64,000 bases of DNA from Nocardioides agri (GCF_013778305.1 NZ_JACEIC010000002.1:3063669-3127668), one strand, 5' to 3'; positions 17,063 through 26,069 are shown, numbered from the stretch's first letter. The notes: generated by a model from the letters alone, not told the origin. A program made the numbers and translations.

Positions 17063-17401
17063 CTACGTCCGCTTCGGCGGCAACGACGCCGCGTGCTCCA
17101 GCCCGATCGCCGCCCACCGCTCCACGGATTCGTACGACGTGAGGGCGTCGGGCTCGACGCGCAGCCAGCCGGTCATCGCCCGGTGCTGCATGACGAACTC
17201 GTTGGCGCCGGGCTCGCCGAGCAGCTGCTCGGTGCGCTCGGGCGGGACGCGGAGCAGCAGGCCGCCCTTGCTGGCCGCGGCCACCGCCATGTTGCCGTTG
17301 ACCAGGAACGCGAGCCCGCCGAACATCTTGGTCTCGCTCAGTCCTGGCGTGCCGGCCGCGATCGCGCGGAGCTGACCGGCGAGCTCCTCGTCGTACGCCA
17401 T
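17063..17401 (-). CDS. TfoX N-terminal-domain protein
   Basis: A 112-residue single-domain protein of the TfoX/Sxy N-terminal family. The recognisable core is SETKMFGGLAFLVNGNMAVAA and the GWLRVEP end. In gamma-proteobacteria the domain belongs to competence regulators; in actinobacteria stand-alone copies have no known role. It is divergent from the methyltransferase gene, whose start follows 43 bp away. Confidence 0.85.
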   Translation of the reverse strand: MAYDEELAGQLRAIAAGTPGLSETKMFGGLAFLVNGNMAVAAASKGGLLLRVPPERTEQLLGEPGANEFVMQHRAMTGWLRVEPDALTSYESVERWAAIGLEHAASLPPKRT

Positions 17402-17444
17402 GAACTCGATTGTGCTGCACGCGGTCGAGGAGGAACCTCGGAAC

Positions 17445-18302
17445 ATGAGCGAGGGCGGGTTCACGCTGGGGTCCGCGTTCCAGCCGGGCACGACCGGCGA
17501 CGAGGCGGTCGCGACGATGGTGACCGTGCTCGACGAGCAGGACGCGGCGCCGTCGATCGAGCGGTTGCGGGTCTGGGCGCTCGACGCGGGCGCGGTGGAC
17601 GCGGGGGAGACGTGCGTCGACGTGGGCAGCGGCACCGGCACGATGACCCGGCGGCTCGCGCAGCTGGTCGGACCGACCGGGCAGGTGCTCGGGATCGAGC
17701 CGAACGCCGAGATGCGCCGGGTCGCGGCCGACCGGGCGGCGTCCGCGGGCGTGGCGGCGACCTTCCAGGAGGGGCTGGCCACCGCGCTCCCGCTGCCGGA
17801 CGCCAGCGTCGACGTCGTGTGGTGCGAGCGGGTGCTCCAGCACCTGCCGGACGCCCAGGCCGCGCTGCACGAGATGGCGCGGGTGCTGCGGCCCGGCGGT
17901 CGGGCGCTGGTGCTCGACTCCGACCACGAGTCGCGGGTGCAGTCCGACATCGACCCCGCCGTCGGGCGCGCCATGCTCGAGGCCTTCATGCGTCAGGTCG
18001 CCAACCCGCGCGCCGCGCGCAGTATCCCGCGCCAGGCCATCACCGCCGGGCTGACGGTCGACCCGGACGTCGGGTCCACCGCGCTGGTCGCCCCGCAGCA
18101 CCAGCTGATGAGCTCGCACCTCGCCCGGCTCGCCGCCGAGCAGGCGGTCGCCGACGGCACGATCACCCGCGAGCAGGCCGATGAGGCGCTGGCCGCGCTG
18201 ACCACGGCGGCCCGGCAGGGCTGGGCGTTCTCGGCGGTCACGATCTTCGGGTTCGTCTGCCGCAAGCCGGTATCTGGCAGGGAGGAGGACGCTCTTGACT
18301 GA
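17445..18302 (+). CDS. SAM-dependent class I methyltransferase
   Basis: A 285-residue Rossmann-fold methyltransferase. Motif I is VDVGSGTGTMTRRLA, with acidic motif II (GIEPN), and the LPLPDASVDVVWCERVLQHLPD and RVLRPGGRALVLD segments typical of UbiE/COQ5-like small-molecule methyltransferases. ATG 17445 is chosen because a strong AGGAGGAA (17428-17435) precedes it; an upstream in-frame ATG at 17400 overlaps the divergent gene start. The substrate is unknown. The stop overlaps the start of the next tiny gene. Confidence 0.85.
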   Translation: MSEGGFTLGSAFQPGTTGDEAVATMVTVLDEQDAAPSIERLRVWALDAGAVDAGETCVDVGSGTGTMTRRLAQLVGPTGQVLGIEPNAEMRRVAADRAASAGVAATFQEGLATALPLPDASVDVVWCERVLQHLPDAQAALHEMARVLRPGGRALVLDSDHESRVQSDIDPAVGRAMLEAFMRQVANPRAARSIPRQAITAGLTVDPDVGSTALVAPQHQLMSSHLARLAAEQAVADGTITREQADEALAALTTAARQGWAFSAVTIFGFVCRKPVSGREEDALD

Positions 18303-18444
18303 CATGGACACCCACCGCGAGGCGCGCCGCACCTGGCGCTCCCTCACCCCCGCGGAGAAGCAGCTCCGTCTCGGCGCGCTGCGCCGCAGCCAGCAGCAGC
18401 AGCTCGCCCGCGACGCCCGGGCCCTCCTGCTCACCCGCGGCTGA
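18295..18444 (+). CDS. Tiny basic protein, paralogue of the gene at 41852
   Basis: A 49-residue arginine/glutamine-rich protein. The TTG start sits 6 nt after a strong GGAGG (18284-18288), and the gene overlaps the methyltransferase stop, so it is probably co-translated; ATG 18304 is too far from the ribosome-binding site. The pattern R-x-x-W-R-S-L-x-P-x-E-K-Q-x-R-L-x-A-L-R followed by QQQQ is shared, position by position, with the 47-residue protein at 41852-41995. It is predicted to be one or two amphipathic helices. I do not recognise a named family. Confidence 0.65.
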   Translation: MTDMDTHREARRTWRSLTPAEKQLRLGALRRSQQQQLARDARALLLTRG

Positions 18445-18462
18445 CCTGACAGACTCGCTGCC

Positions 18463-19464
18463 ATGGAGCAGCGCACCCTGATCACTGACGGCCGCGGCAC
18501 CCGACGGGAGGTCTCCGTCGTCGGGCTCGGCACCTGGCAGCTCGGCGCCGACTGGGGCGAGGTCTCGGAGTCCGACGCCCTCGCCGTGCTCGAGACCGCC
18601 GTGGAGGCCGGCGTCACCTTCCTCGACACCGCCGACGTGTACGGCGACGGGCGCAGCGAGCAGGTGATCGGCACGTTCCTCAAGTCCCACGAGGGCATCA
18701 CGGTGGCCACCAAGCTCGGCCGCCGCGCGGATCAGCTGCCGGAGAACTACTCGCTCGACAACTTCCGCGCCTGGACCGACCGCTCGCGGCGCAACCTCGG
18801 CGTCGACACCCTCGACCTCGTGCAGCTGCACTGCCCGCCGAGCGCGACCATCGACGACGACGCGACCTACGACGCCCTCGACACGCTGGTCGACGAGGGC
18901 GTGATCGCGGCGTACGGCGTCAGTGTCGAGACCTGCGACCAGGCGCTGTCGGCGATCAGCCGGCCGCACGTGGCGTCGATCCAGATCATCCTCAACGCGT
19001 TCCGGCTCAAGCCGCTCGACGCGGTGCTGCCCGCGGCCGCCGAGGCCGGGGTCGGCATCATCGCGCGGGTGCCGCTCGCGTCGGGACTGCTGTCGGGCAA
19101 GTACACCGAGGCGACGACGTTCGCCGCCGACGACCACCGCACCTACAACCGCCACGGCGAGGCGTTCGACGTGGGGGAGACGTTCTCGGGCGTCGACTAC
19201 GCGACGGGGGTGCGGGCGGCGCAGGAGTTCGCTGCACTCGTCGACCGGGTGGGGCCGACCGGGCTGAGCCCGGCCGAGGTCGCGCTCGCGTGGGTGTGGC
19301 AGCAGCCCGGCGTGACGACGGTGATCCCGGGTGCGCGCAACGTGCAGCAGGCCCGGGCCAACGCCGCCGCCGGCGACGCCGACCCGCTGCCGGCCGCGCT
19401 GCTCGAGGGCGTCACCGCGATCTACGACGAGCACTTCCGGGCCGCGATCCACGGCCGCTGGTAG
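18463..19464 (+). CDS. Aldo/keto reductase
   Basis: A 333-residue NADPH-dependent TIM-barrel oxidoreductase. The catalytic tetrad is visible: Asp in FLDTADVYG, Tyr59-type in VYG, Lys in VATKLG and His in VQLHCP. The C-terminal cofactor-binding segment VTTVIPGARNVQQARANAAA is typical of the AKR11/12-like group. A CAGACT box 7 nt before the ATG may be a leaderless promoter. The substrate is not inferable. It converges with a 3-bp gap on the small gene at 19468. Confidence 0.92.
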   Translation: MEQRTLITDGRGTRREVSVVGLGTWQLGADWGEVSESDALAVLETAVEAGVTFLDTADVYGDGRSEQVIGTFLKSHEGITVATKLGRRADQLPENYSLDNFRAWTDRSRRNLGVDTLDLVQLHCPPSATIDDDATYDALDTLVDEGVIAAYGVSVETCDQALSAISRPHVASIQIILNAFRLKPLDAVLPAAAEAGVGIIARVPLASGLLSGKYTEATTFAADDHRTYNRHGEAFDVGETFSGVDYATGVRAAQEFAALVDRVGPTGLSPAEVALAWVWQQPGVTTVIPGARNVQQARANAAAGDADPLPAALLEGVTAIYDEHFRAAIHGRW

Positions 19465-19467
19465 GGC

Positions 19468-19626
19468 TCAGGCGAGCAGGCGGCGCAGGCGCGCGGCCTG
19501 CTCGAAGCGGCGCCGGCGCTGGCGCAGTCCGCGGGTGCGGCCGGCGCGCTGCTGGCGGGCGGTGGTGGCGTGCTCGGTGAGCATCAGGGCGACGATCGGG
19601 TCGGGGATGGTGATCAGCTCGGTCAT
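19468..19626 (-). CDS. Small basic protein of unknown function
   Basis: A 52-codon reading frame beginning MTELITIPDPIVALML, followed by a very arginine/glutamine-rich C-terminal half (RQRRRRFEQAARLRRLLA). The hydrophobic N-terminal segment and clean fit in the gap 3 bp from the aldo/keto reductase stop argue for a real gene. It is too short for homology-free proof, and the Arg-rich half could be a by-product of high GC. Confidence 0.45.
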   Translation of the reverse strand: MTELITIPDPIVALMLTEHATTARQQRAGRTRGLRQRRRRFEQAARLRRLLA

Positions 19627-19754
19627 GACGCCCACGGTGCGCGTCTGAGGTAGCCGGGCACATCCGGCGATCGCCTTAGATGCGGCCGCCGGGGCGGGTA
19701 GGCACCGGAAAGTGCGTACTGGTCAGCGCGAGCGGTACGTCGTGTCATGAGCCC

Positions 19755-20600
19755 ATGACACCTTCCGACTCAGCCGGTCCCGGCACGGTCGTCACCCGGG
19801 TGACGGGCGCGGTCATGCCGGTGAACTCCTACCTCGTCGACTGCGGCCCGGGCGTGGTCGTCGTCGACGCCCAGCTCTGCGTGAGCGACGCGGCCGCCGT
19901 GCGTGCCGCCGTGGAGGCGTCGGGCAAGCCACTGCTCGCCGTGCTGCTCACCCATCCGCACCCCGACCACTACGCCGGCGCCGAGGTCCTGACCCGCGGG
20001 CTCGACGTGCCCGTGGTGGCCACGCGGGCCGTGGCCGACGTCGTCGCCGCCGACGACGGCGAGAAGCAGGCGGTCGTCGGCCCGATGATGGGCGACGAGT
20101 GGCCGGCCTCCCGCCGCTTCCCGGACCAGATCGTGGCCGACGACGCCACCCTCACCTGGGGCGAGCAGCACTTCACCGTGGCGTCGTGGGGCGCGGCCGA
20201 GTCGCACGCCGACACCACCTGGTCGCTGGCCGACGGCACCGTCTTCGCCGGCGACCTCGTCTACGACGCCGAGCACGCCTACCTCGCCGACGGCCACGGT
20301 GAGCGCTGGCTTCGGGTCCTCGACCGGTTCGCGGCCACCCTCGACCCCGGCGCGCGGCTGCTGCCCGGGCACGGCGCCGGCGGCGGTCCGGAGCTGGTCG
20401 ACCGGCAGGCGGCCTACGTGCGCACGTTCCTCGACGCCGTGTCCGCCGCCCTCGACGACGACCCGGTTGCGCGGGAGCAGCGGGTCCTGGACGCCGTACG
20501 ACCGTTGGCCCGCAGCGACGGGCTGCTGTTCCTGGCCCGGCTGAGCATCGAGCCGACGGTGGGCGTCATGCGCGACCATGGAGGCGAGCGATCCGCGTGA
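19755..20600 (+). CDS. Metallo-beta-lactamase-fold hydrolase
   Basis: A 281-residue MBL-fold protein. The metal-binding motif is THPHPDHYAG (His67, His69, Asp71, His72); further ligands are plausible in AAESHADTTW, FAGDLVYD and LLPGHGAG. The layout resembles glyoxalase II-like or quorum-quenching-like small-molecule hydrolases; no substrate is implied by the neighbours. It is 21 bp ahead of an HxlR regulator and probably in one operon with it and the following hydrolase. Confidence 0.88.
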   Translation: MTPSDSAGPGTVVTRVTGAVMPVNSYLVDCGPGVVVVDAQLCVSDAAAVRAAVEASGKPLLAVLLTHPHPDHYAGAEVLTRGLDVPVVATRAVADVVAADDGEKQAVVGPMMGDEWPASRRFPDQIVADDATLTWGEQHFTVASWGAAESHADTTWSLADGTVFAGDLVYDAEHAYLADGHGERWLRVLDRFAATLDPGARLLPGHGAGGGPELVDRQAAYVRTFLDAVSAALDDDPVAREQRVLDAVRPLARSDGLLFLARLSIEPTVGVMRDHGGERSA

Positions 20601-20621
20601 GCCCGACCCGAGGAGGCACCC

Positions 20622-20984
20622 GTGGCCGAGGATCCCGAGTACCTGTGCCCCGTCGACGTGCCGCTGCACCACCTCGGGGGCAAGTGGAAGCTGATCGTCT
20701 GCTTCTACCTGCTGCAGCGGCCGTGCCGAAATGGCGAGCTGCGGCGGCTGATCCCCCAGGTGCGGCAGAAGATGCTGACCCAGCAGCTCCGCGAGCTCGA
20801 GGCGTCCGGCCTGGTGCAGCGGGAGGTCTTCGACCAGGTGCCGCCGAAGGTGGTCTACTCGATCGTCGACAAGGAGCGTGCCGCCCTGGAGGCGGTCGTC
20901 TACCCGCTGTGCGAGTGGGGCATCGACCGGGTCGGCCGGCACGGCGGCCGCATCCTGACCACCACCCTCCCGACCGACTTCTGA
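20622..20984 (+). CDS. HxlR-family transcriptional regulator
   Basis: A 120-residue winged-helix regulator. The conserved cysteine near the N-terminus (YLCPVD), GGKWKLIVCFYL helix, RNGELRRLIPQVRQKMLTQQLRELEASGLV recognition segment and PPKVVYSIVDKE wing match the HxlR/DUF24 group. Several family members sense electrophiles or oxidants through that cysteine. It sits between the MBL protein and the hydrolase, which it probably controls. Confidence 0.9.
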   Translation: MAEDPEYLCPVDVPLHHLGGKWKLIVCFYLLQRPCRNGELRRLIPQVRQKMLTQQLRELEASGLVQREVFDQVPPKVVYSIVDKERAALEAVVYPLCEWGIDRVGRHGGRILTTTLPTDF

Positions 20985-20993
20985 GGACCGTCC

Positions 20994-21857
20994 ATGAGTG
21001 TTGACATCGCCCTGACCACACCCGACGGCGTCCGCCTGGCCGCCGTGCTGCGACCCGGCCGCGGGGACGGACCCCGTCCCGCGGTCGCCCTCACCGGGCC
21101 GTTCACCGGGGTGAAGGAGCAGGTGCTCGCGACGTACGCCGAGGGCCTCGCCGCGCGCGGCGTGACCACGCTCGCCTTCGACCACCGCAACTTCGGCGCG
21201 AGCGGTGGCACGCCCCGGCAGCACGAGGACCCGGGCGGCAAGCTGACCGACCTCCAGACCGCGGTCTCCGCCCTCCTCGACCGCGACGACGTCACCCGCG
21301 TCGGGCTGCTCGGCATCTGCCTCGGGGCGGGGTACGCGCTCAAGGCTGCGGCGTTCGACGGACGGGTGGAGGCGCTGGTCACGGTCGCTGGTGCCTACAA
21401 CAGCCCCCAGGCCATGCAGGCGGGCTTCGGCGCCGAGGCCTACCGGAGCAAGCTCGCGGAGCTGCTCGCCGCCGCCGGCACCACGATCCCGGCGGTCGCT
21501 CGGACCGGTCCTGCGGCGATGCCGGGCGAGGAGCCGTTCGCCTACTACGGCACCGAGCGCGGCGCCGTGCCCGGCTGGCGCAACGAGGTGACCACCGCCT
21601 CGATCCACGCCCTGCTCACCCTCGACGCCGCCATCGGCGCCGACTTCCTGGCCGGGACGCCGTTCCGGATCGTCCACGGCACCCGCGACGACTACTGCTC
21701 CCCGGAGGCCGCCCAGGCCGTCTACGACCGCGTCGAGGGACCGCGTGACCTCATCTGGCTCGAGACGACCGACCACATCGACCTCTACGACCGGCCGGCG
21801 TACGTGGAGCCCGCCCTGGACGCGTGCGCCGACTGGTTCCATCGTCATCTCAGCTGA
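20994..21857 (+). CDS. Alpha/beta hydrolase with Cys-type nucleophile elbow
   Basis: A 287-residue alpha/beta hydrolase. The nucleophile elbow reads GICLGAG, with cysteine where serine is usual, as in dienelactone hydrolases; the acid is likely in GTRDDYCSP and the base His in ETTDHIDLYD. The N-terminus resembles the DLH/peptidase S15-like family. Its start follows the HxlR stop by 9 bp, so the two are probably co-transcribed. Confidence 0.85.
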   Translation: MSVDIALTTPDGVRLAAVLRPGRGDGPRPAVALTGPFTGVKEQVLATYAEGLAARGVTTLAFDHRNFGASGGTPRQHEDPGGKLTDLQTAVSALLDRDDVTRVGLLGICLGAGYALKAAAFDGRVEALVTVAGAYNSPQAMQAGFGAEAYRSKLAELLAAAGTTIPAVARTGPAAMPGEEPFAYYGTERGAVPGWRNEVTTASIHALLTLDAAIGADFLAGTPFRIVHGTRDDYCSPEAAQAVYDRVEGPRDLIWLETTDHIDLYDRPAYVEPALDACADWFHRHLS

Positions 21858-21860
21858 GTA

Positions 21861-21889
21861 TTGGATACCCCTTGGGGGTATGTTAGCGT
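21861..21889 (+). promoter_or_regulatory. CsoR-type copper operator embedded in the copA promoter
   Basis: A perfect palindrome with arms ATACCCC (21865-21871) and GGGGTAT (21875-21881) around TTG matches the core of known CsoR operators. It overlaps a -35-like TTGGAT (21861-21866) and fills the 17-bp spacer before the -10 TAGCGT (21884-21889), which is 7 nt from ATG 21897. CsoR binding would block the promoter until copper releases it. No csoR gene lies nearby. Confidence 0.8.
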
Positions 21890-21896
21890 CGATGTC

Positions 21897-24800
21897 ATGA
21901 CCACCTCGCCGGCGCTGTCCGAGTCGACCCTCGACATCGAGGGGATGACCTGCGCGTCGTGCGTCAACCGGGTCCAGAAGGCGCTCAACCGGGTCGACGG
22001 TGTCGTGGACGCGTCGGTGAACCTCGCGACCGAGACCGCCTCCGTCACCTACGACCCGGCCGCGGTCGGGCCCGCCGACCTGAGCGCGGCCGTCGAGAGG
22101 GCGGGGTACGCCGGACGGGTGCGCCAGCCGGTCGCGCCGACGCCCGACGAGCCGGACCCGATCGCCGCGCTCGACGCCCGCCGGGACACCGAGATCGCCA
22201 CGCTGCGCCGGCGGTGGCAGGTCGCCCTCGTGGCGGGACTCGCGCTGATGGGCGTGATGTACCTCCCGCTCCACGTCGACACCATGGACTGGCTGATGCC
22301 GCTGCTCCTGGTCGTCGCCACCACCGTGCTCTTCTGGGCCGGGCAGGACATCTACCGCCAGGCCTGGGTGAACCTCCGGCACCGGACGACGAGCATGGAC
22401 ACGCTCGTCGCGCTCGGGACCGGCGTGGCCTGGGCCTACAGCGCGTTCGTGACGCTGTGGCCGGGGCTGGCCGAGCGGTGGGGGCTGCCGTTGCACCTCT
22501 ACTTCGAGACGGCGCTGATCGTGGTCGCGCTGATCCTCATGGGCCGGTGGCTGGAGCTGAAGGCCAAGAAGCGCACGGCCTCCTCGCTGCGCGCCCTCGG
22601 CGACCTCGCGCCGACGACCGCGCGCGTCGCGCGTGGTGACACCGAGGTCGACCTGCCGCTCGCCGAGGTCGCCGTCGGCGACCTGGTGCGGGTGCGTCCC
22701 GGCGAGAAGCTGCCGGTCGACGGCGTCGTCGTCGAGGGCCGGTCCGCGGTCGACGAGGCGATGCTCACCGGCGAGAGCGTGCCGGTGGAGAAGGCCGTCG
22801 GCGACGCGGTGATCGGGGCGACCGTCAACACGACCGGCACCCTCGTCGTCCGCACCACCGCCGTCGGCGCCGACAGCACGCTGGCTCAGATCGTGCGGCT
22901 GGTCGAGGAGGCACAGGCGTCCGCGCCACCGATCCAGCGGCTGGCCGACCGGGTGTCCGCGGTGTTCGTGCCCGCGGTGCTGGTGGTCGCGCTGCTGACG
23001 TTCCTGGCCTGGCTCGCCTTCGGCCCGGACGGCGATCGCCTCACGCTCGCGATCGGTACGACGGTCGCGGTGCTGATCATCGCCTGCCCGTGCGCGCTCG
23101 GGCTGGCCACGCCGACGGCCGTGATGGTCGGCACCGGGCGGGCCGCGGAGATGGGCATCCTCATCGGCGACGGCGCCGCGCTGGAGACGGCCCGGCGGCT
23201 GACCGCGGTCGTGCTCGACAAGACCGGCACGATCACCCAGGGGCGGCCCGACGTCCGCACGGTCGAGGCCGTCGAGACCGTCGGCGACGCCGACGCGCTG
23301 CTCGCCCTCGTGGCCGCTGCCGAGGTCGGCAGCGAGCACCCGGTGGGGGAGGCCGTGGTCCGGGCCGCGCGCGAGCGTGGCCTGGTGGTGCCGCCGGCCA
23401 CCGACTTCGACTCGGTGCCCGGGCACGGGGTGGTCGCCACGGTCGACGGCCGCCGGGTCCTGGCCGGGAACTCCGCCCACCTCGCGGCCCACGGCGTCGT
23501 CGCCGCCGGCGCCGGGATCCTGGTGGCGGTCGACGGCGCGTACGCCGGCCGGATCGAGGTCGCCGACACCGTGAAGCCGACGTCGGCCGCGGCGGTCCGG
23601 GCACTGCGCGACCTCGGGCTCGAGGTCTGGATGGTCACCGGCGACGACGCGGCGACCGCTCGGCGGGTGGCCGGCGAGGTCGGCATCGAGCACGTGCTGG
23701 CCGGCGTACGACCGGCCGACAAGGCCGCCCGGGTCGCCGATCTGCAGGCCGCCGGCCACGTGGTCGCGATGGTCGGCGACGGCGTCAACGACGCCCCCGC
23801 GCTGGCGACGGCCGACCTCGGCATCGCGATCGGCACCGGCACGGACGTGGCGGTCGCCGCGTCCGACGTCACGCTGGTCGGCGGCGACCTCGGTGGCGTG
23901 GCCTCCGCGATCGACCTGTCGCGGCGCACGGTGGCGACGATCAAGCAGGGGCTCGCGTGGGCCTTCGCCTACAACGTGCTGCTGATCCCGGTCGCCGCCG
24001 GCGCGCTCTACTGGTGGGACGGCCTGCTGCTCGACCCGGTGCTGGCCGGGGCCGCGATGGCGATGAGCTCGGTGAGCGTGGTGACCAACGCGCTGCGACT
24101 GCGGCGTCCGAGCCGCGGGAGGGTCGCGGACTCGGCGTACCTCGTCGGCATCGCCGCCCTGGCGCTGCTGGTCGGCGCCGGGTTCACCTGGCTGAGCCGC
24201 ACCGACCAGGCCGAGCGCGGCATGAACGGTCTGCTGTCCTTCCAGGAGGACATGGGCATGCCGATGCACCCGCAGATGTCGGTGATGGAGCAGACCGAGA
24301 TCCCGCCGATGTCGGCCGACGACGCCGGGCTGACCTTCGGGTACGACGTGCCGGCCGACGTCGCGCCGGGCGAGGCGACGACCGTGACGATCACGGTCGA
24401 CGGCGCCTCCCGCCTGGTGAAGACGCACGAGGCGTGGATGCACCTGATCGTGACGCGCGCCGACCTCGGCACGTTCGCGCACCTGCACCCGGAGCCCACC
24501 GACGAGGAGGATGTGTTCGAGGTGCCGGTCACCTTCCCGACCGCGGGCGACTACACGCTGCACGCGGAGGTGCGGGAGCAGGGCCAGCTGGCCGACGTGC
24601 TCGACGAGACGACGGTGCCGGTCGCGGGCACCGCCCCCGCTCCGGTCGCGGTGCCGGTCGGTGACGTCCGCTCGGCGACCGTCGACGGGGTGACGGTGTC
24701 GCTGGAGGGCGAGGCGCGGGTCGGTGGGACGAGCGACCTGACCCTGCGCACACCCGAGGGCCTGCAGCCCTACCTCGGCGCCGCCGGGCACGTCGTGGTG

Positions 24801-25013
24801 ATGCGCGCCGACGGTGCCGACTTCCAGCACCGGCACGCCGAGACCTTCGACGGCCGGGGCCGGCCGGTGCCGGCGCTGCCGGGCACCACGTTCGGGCCCG
24901 AGCTCGACCTGCACGTGCGCTTCGACGACGCCGCCGCCTACCGGCTCTGGGTGCAGCTGCGGCTCGCCGACGGGTCGGTGGTCACCGCGCCGTTCGTGGT
25001 GCACGCGGGTTAG
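21897..25013 (+). CDS. copA: Copper-translocating P1B-type ATPase with fused extracytoplasmic C-terminal domain
   Basis: A 1038-residue copper exporter. In order: heavy-metal-associated domain with GMTCASC (Cys19, Cys22); transmembrane helices; phosphatase TGES; ion-binding ACPCALG (Cys397, Cys399); phosphorylation Asp441 in DKTGT; HP motif [18 protein letters not shown]. This core ends near residue 742. An extra helix (about 748-765) then a Met/His-rich linker ([12 protein letters not shown]) and about 250 residues with two beta-rich units follow, containing FAHLHPEP and FQHRHAE and resembling YtkA-like copper-associated domains. The fusion suggests metal hand-off outside the membrane. The start follows the CsoR operator. 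Confidence 0.93.
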   Translation: MTTSPALSESTLDIEGMTCASCVNRVQKALNRVDGVVDASVNLATETASVTYDPAAVGPADLSAAVERAGYAGRVRQPVAPTPDEPDPIAALDARRDTEIATLRRRWQVALVAGLALMGVMYLPLHVDTMDWLMPLLLVVATTVLFWAGQDIYRQAWVNLRHRTTSMDTLVALGTGVAWAYSAFVTLWPGLAERWGLPLHLYFETALIVVALILMGRWLELKAKKRTASSLRALGDLAPTTARVARGDTEVDLPLAEVAVGDLVRVRPGEKLPVDGVVVEGRSAVDEAMLTGESVPVEKAVGDAVIGATVNTTGTLVVRTTAVGADSTLAQIVRLVEEAQASAPPIQRLADRVSAVFVPAVLVVALLTFLAWLAFGPDGDRLTLAIGTTVAVLIIACPCALGLATPTAVMVGTGRAAEMGILIGDGAALETARRLTAVVLDKTGTITQGRPDVRTVEAVETVGDADALLALVAAAEVGSEHPVGEAVVRAARERGLVVPPATDFDSVPGHGVVATVDGRRVLAGNSAHLAAHGVVAAGAGILVAVDGAYAGRIEVADTVKPTSAAAVRALRDLGLEVWMVTGDDAATARRVAGEVGIEHVLAGVRPADKAARVADLQAAGHVVAMVGDGVNDAPALATADLGIAIGTGTDVAVAASDVTLVGGDLGGVASAIDLSRRTVATIKQGLAWAFAYNVLLIPVAAGALYWWDGLLLDPVLAGAAMAMSSVSVVTNALRLRRPSRGRVADSAYLVGIAALALLVGAGFTWLSRTDQAERGMNGLLSFQEDMGMPMHPQMSVMEQTEIPPMSADDAGLTFGYDVPADVAPGEATTVTITVDGASRLVKTHEAWMHLIVTRADLGTFAHLHPEPTDEEDVFEVPVTFPTAGDYTLHAEVREQGQLADVLDETTVPVAGTAPAPVAVPVGDVRSATVDGVTVSLEGEARVGGTSDLTLRTPEGLQPYLGAAGHVVVMRADGADFQHRHAETFDGRGRPVPALPGTTFGPELDLHVRFDDAAAYRLWVQLRLADGSVVTAPFVVHAG

Positions 25014-25016
25014 GGT
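25011..25016 (+). promoter_or_regulatory. Candidate leaderless -10 box overlapping the copA stop codon
   Basis: TAGGGT begins with the TAG stop of copA and lies 7 nt before ATG 25024, so the downstream gene may also be transcribed on its own. Confidence 0.4.
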
Positions 25017-25023
25017 GGTGGCG

Positions 25024-25446
25024 ATGAGCGACGTGGATTACTGCGATCTGTGTGACCTTCCGAAGAGCACGTGCATCCACGGCAACCCGCCGCCACCACC
25101 GCCGACAGCGGTGAAGCGGGCGGCGCCGCGGGTGCCCGGGACTCGTCGTACCGCCGCTGCTCCGCCGGCACCGCCGCGCGTCGTCAACACGAAGTGGACG
25201 CCGCCGGTGGCCTTCGAGCCGGTGATCCTCGAGGTGCTCGACGAGCACGGCGGCCAGATGGAGCAGGACGACGTCTACGTCGCCCTCGAGGAGGTCATGG
25301 CCGACCGGCTCAAGCCGGCCGACCACGAGACCACCCCCGAGGGCGAGCTGCGCTGGCGCTACGCCGCTCGCAAGGCCCGGCAGACCCTGATCGCCGACGG
25401 GCGGATGACCAAGGGCAAGCCGGGCGTCTGGGCACTCGCCGACTGA
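25024..25446 (+). CDS. Conserved protein: zinc-ribbon-like N-terminus and Mrr_N-like winged helix
   Basis: A 140-residue protein. Residues 7-19 contain CDLCDLPKSTCIH, a possible zinc knuckle. A Pro/Ala/Arg-rich linker follows, then a C-terminal domain (about 60-140; FEPVILEVLDEHGGQ, RWRYAARKARQTLIADG, GVWAL) that resembles the Mrr N-terminal winged helix. Such a layout suggests nucleic-acid binding. It lies 10 bp after copA, but a role in copper handling is not implied by the sequence. Confidence 0.7.
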   Translation: MSDVDYCDLCDLPKSTCIHGNPPPPPPTAVKRAAPRVPGTRRTAAAPPAPPRVVNTKWTPPVAFEPVILEVLDEHGGQMEQDDVYVALEEVMADRLKPADHETTPEGELRWRYAARKARQTLIADGRMTKGKPGVWALAD

Positions 25447-25520
25447 GCTGCCGCTCGCCTCTCGTCCGTCGAAATCGTCGGTCCGCGAACCGATCGGCCC
25501 CCTCGGTGGCACAGTGAAGC

Positions 25521-26069
25521 GTGACCGACCACCAGGGGCCTGCGGAGGCGAGTGACCGGGCGTTGCTCGCCCGGATCGCGGAGGACGACCGCGGTGCGCT
25601 GCACGAGCTCTTCGTGCGGCACCAGCCGTGGCTGGCCGCCCGCGTCCGGCAGCGCTGCGCCGACCCCGCGATCGTCGCCGAGGTCGTCAACGACACCTTC
25701 CTGGTGGTGTGGGAGAAGCCCGGCAGGTACGCCGGGGACGGCGAGGTGGCGGCCTGGCTGTGGGGCATCGCGATCCGCACCCTGCTCCACCGGCTGCGGC
25801 CGCGGAAGTCGGTGCTGGAGCGGCTGACCGCCCTGCGCCACGACCACGCCACCGCGTCCGCCGAGGAGGCGGTGCTCCTCTCGGTCGAGCACACCGACGT
25901 CGGCCAGGCGCTGCAGCGGCTCTCGCCCGAGCTCGTGGCCGTCGTGCAGGCGACCGTGATCGACGGGCTGTCGACCCGCGAGGCCGCTGCCCTGCTCGGG
26001 ATCCCGAGCGGCACCGTCAAGAGCCGGATGAGCCGGGCCCGCTCCGAGCTGAGGGAGGCGCTGCTGTGA
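25521..26069 (+). CDS. ECF-family RNA polymerase sigma factor
   Basis: A 182-residue group IV sigma factor. Region 2 (about residues 15-85; FVRHQPWLAARVRQRC, DTFLVVWEKPGRY, VAAWLWGIAIRTL) and region 4 (about 120-175; ALQRLSPELVAVVQATVIDGLSTREAAALLGIPSGTVKSRMSRA) are both complete. The stop overlaps the anti-sigma start by 4 bp (GTGA). It leads a six-gene coupled operon with ABC-transporter genes, which are probably part of its regulon. Confidence 0.95.
   Translation: MTDHQGPAEASDRALLARIAEDDRGALHELFVRHQPWLAARVRQRCADPAIVAEVVNDTFLVVWEKPGRYAGDGEVAAWLWGIAIRTLLHRLRPRKSVLERLTALRHDHATASAEEAVLLSVEHTDVGQALQRLSPELVAVVQATVIDGLSTREAAALLGIPSGTVKSRMSRARSELREALL

Noticed and set aside
19770-25004. A 1744-codon open frame on the minus strand
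   Set aside because: It is antisense to the MBL, HxlR, hydrolase and copA genes, which have intact motifs. Its composition (Arg/Gly/His/Val-rich, no domains) is that of a high-GC shadow frame.
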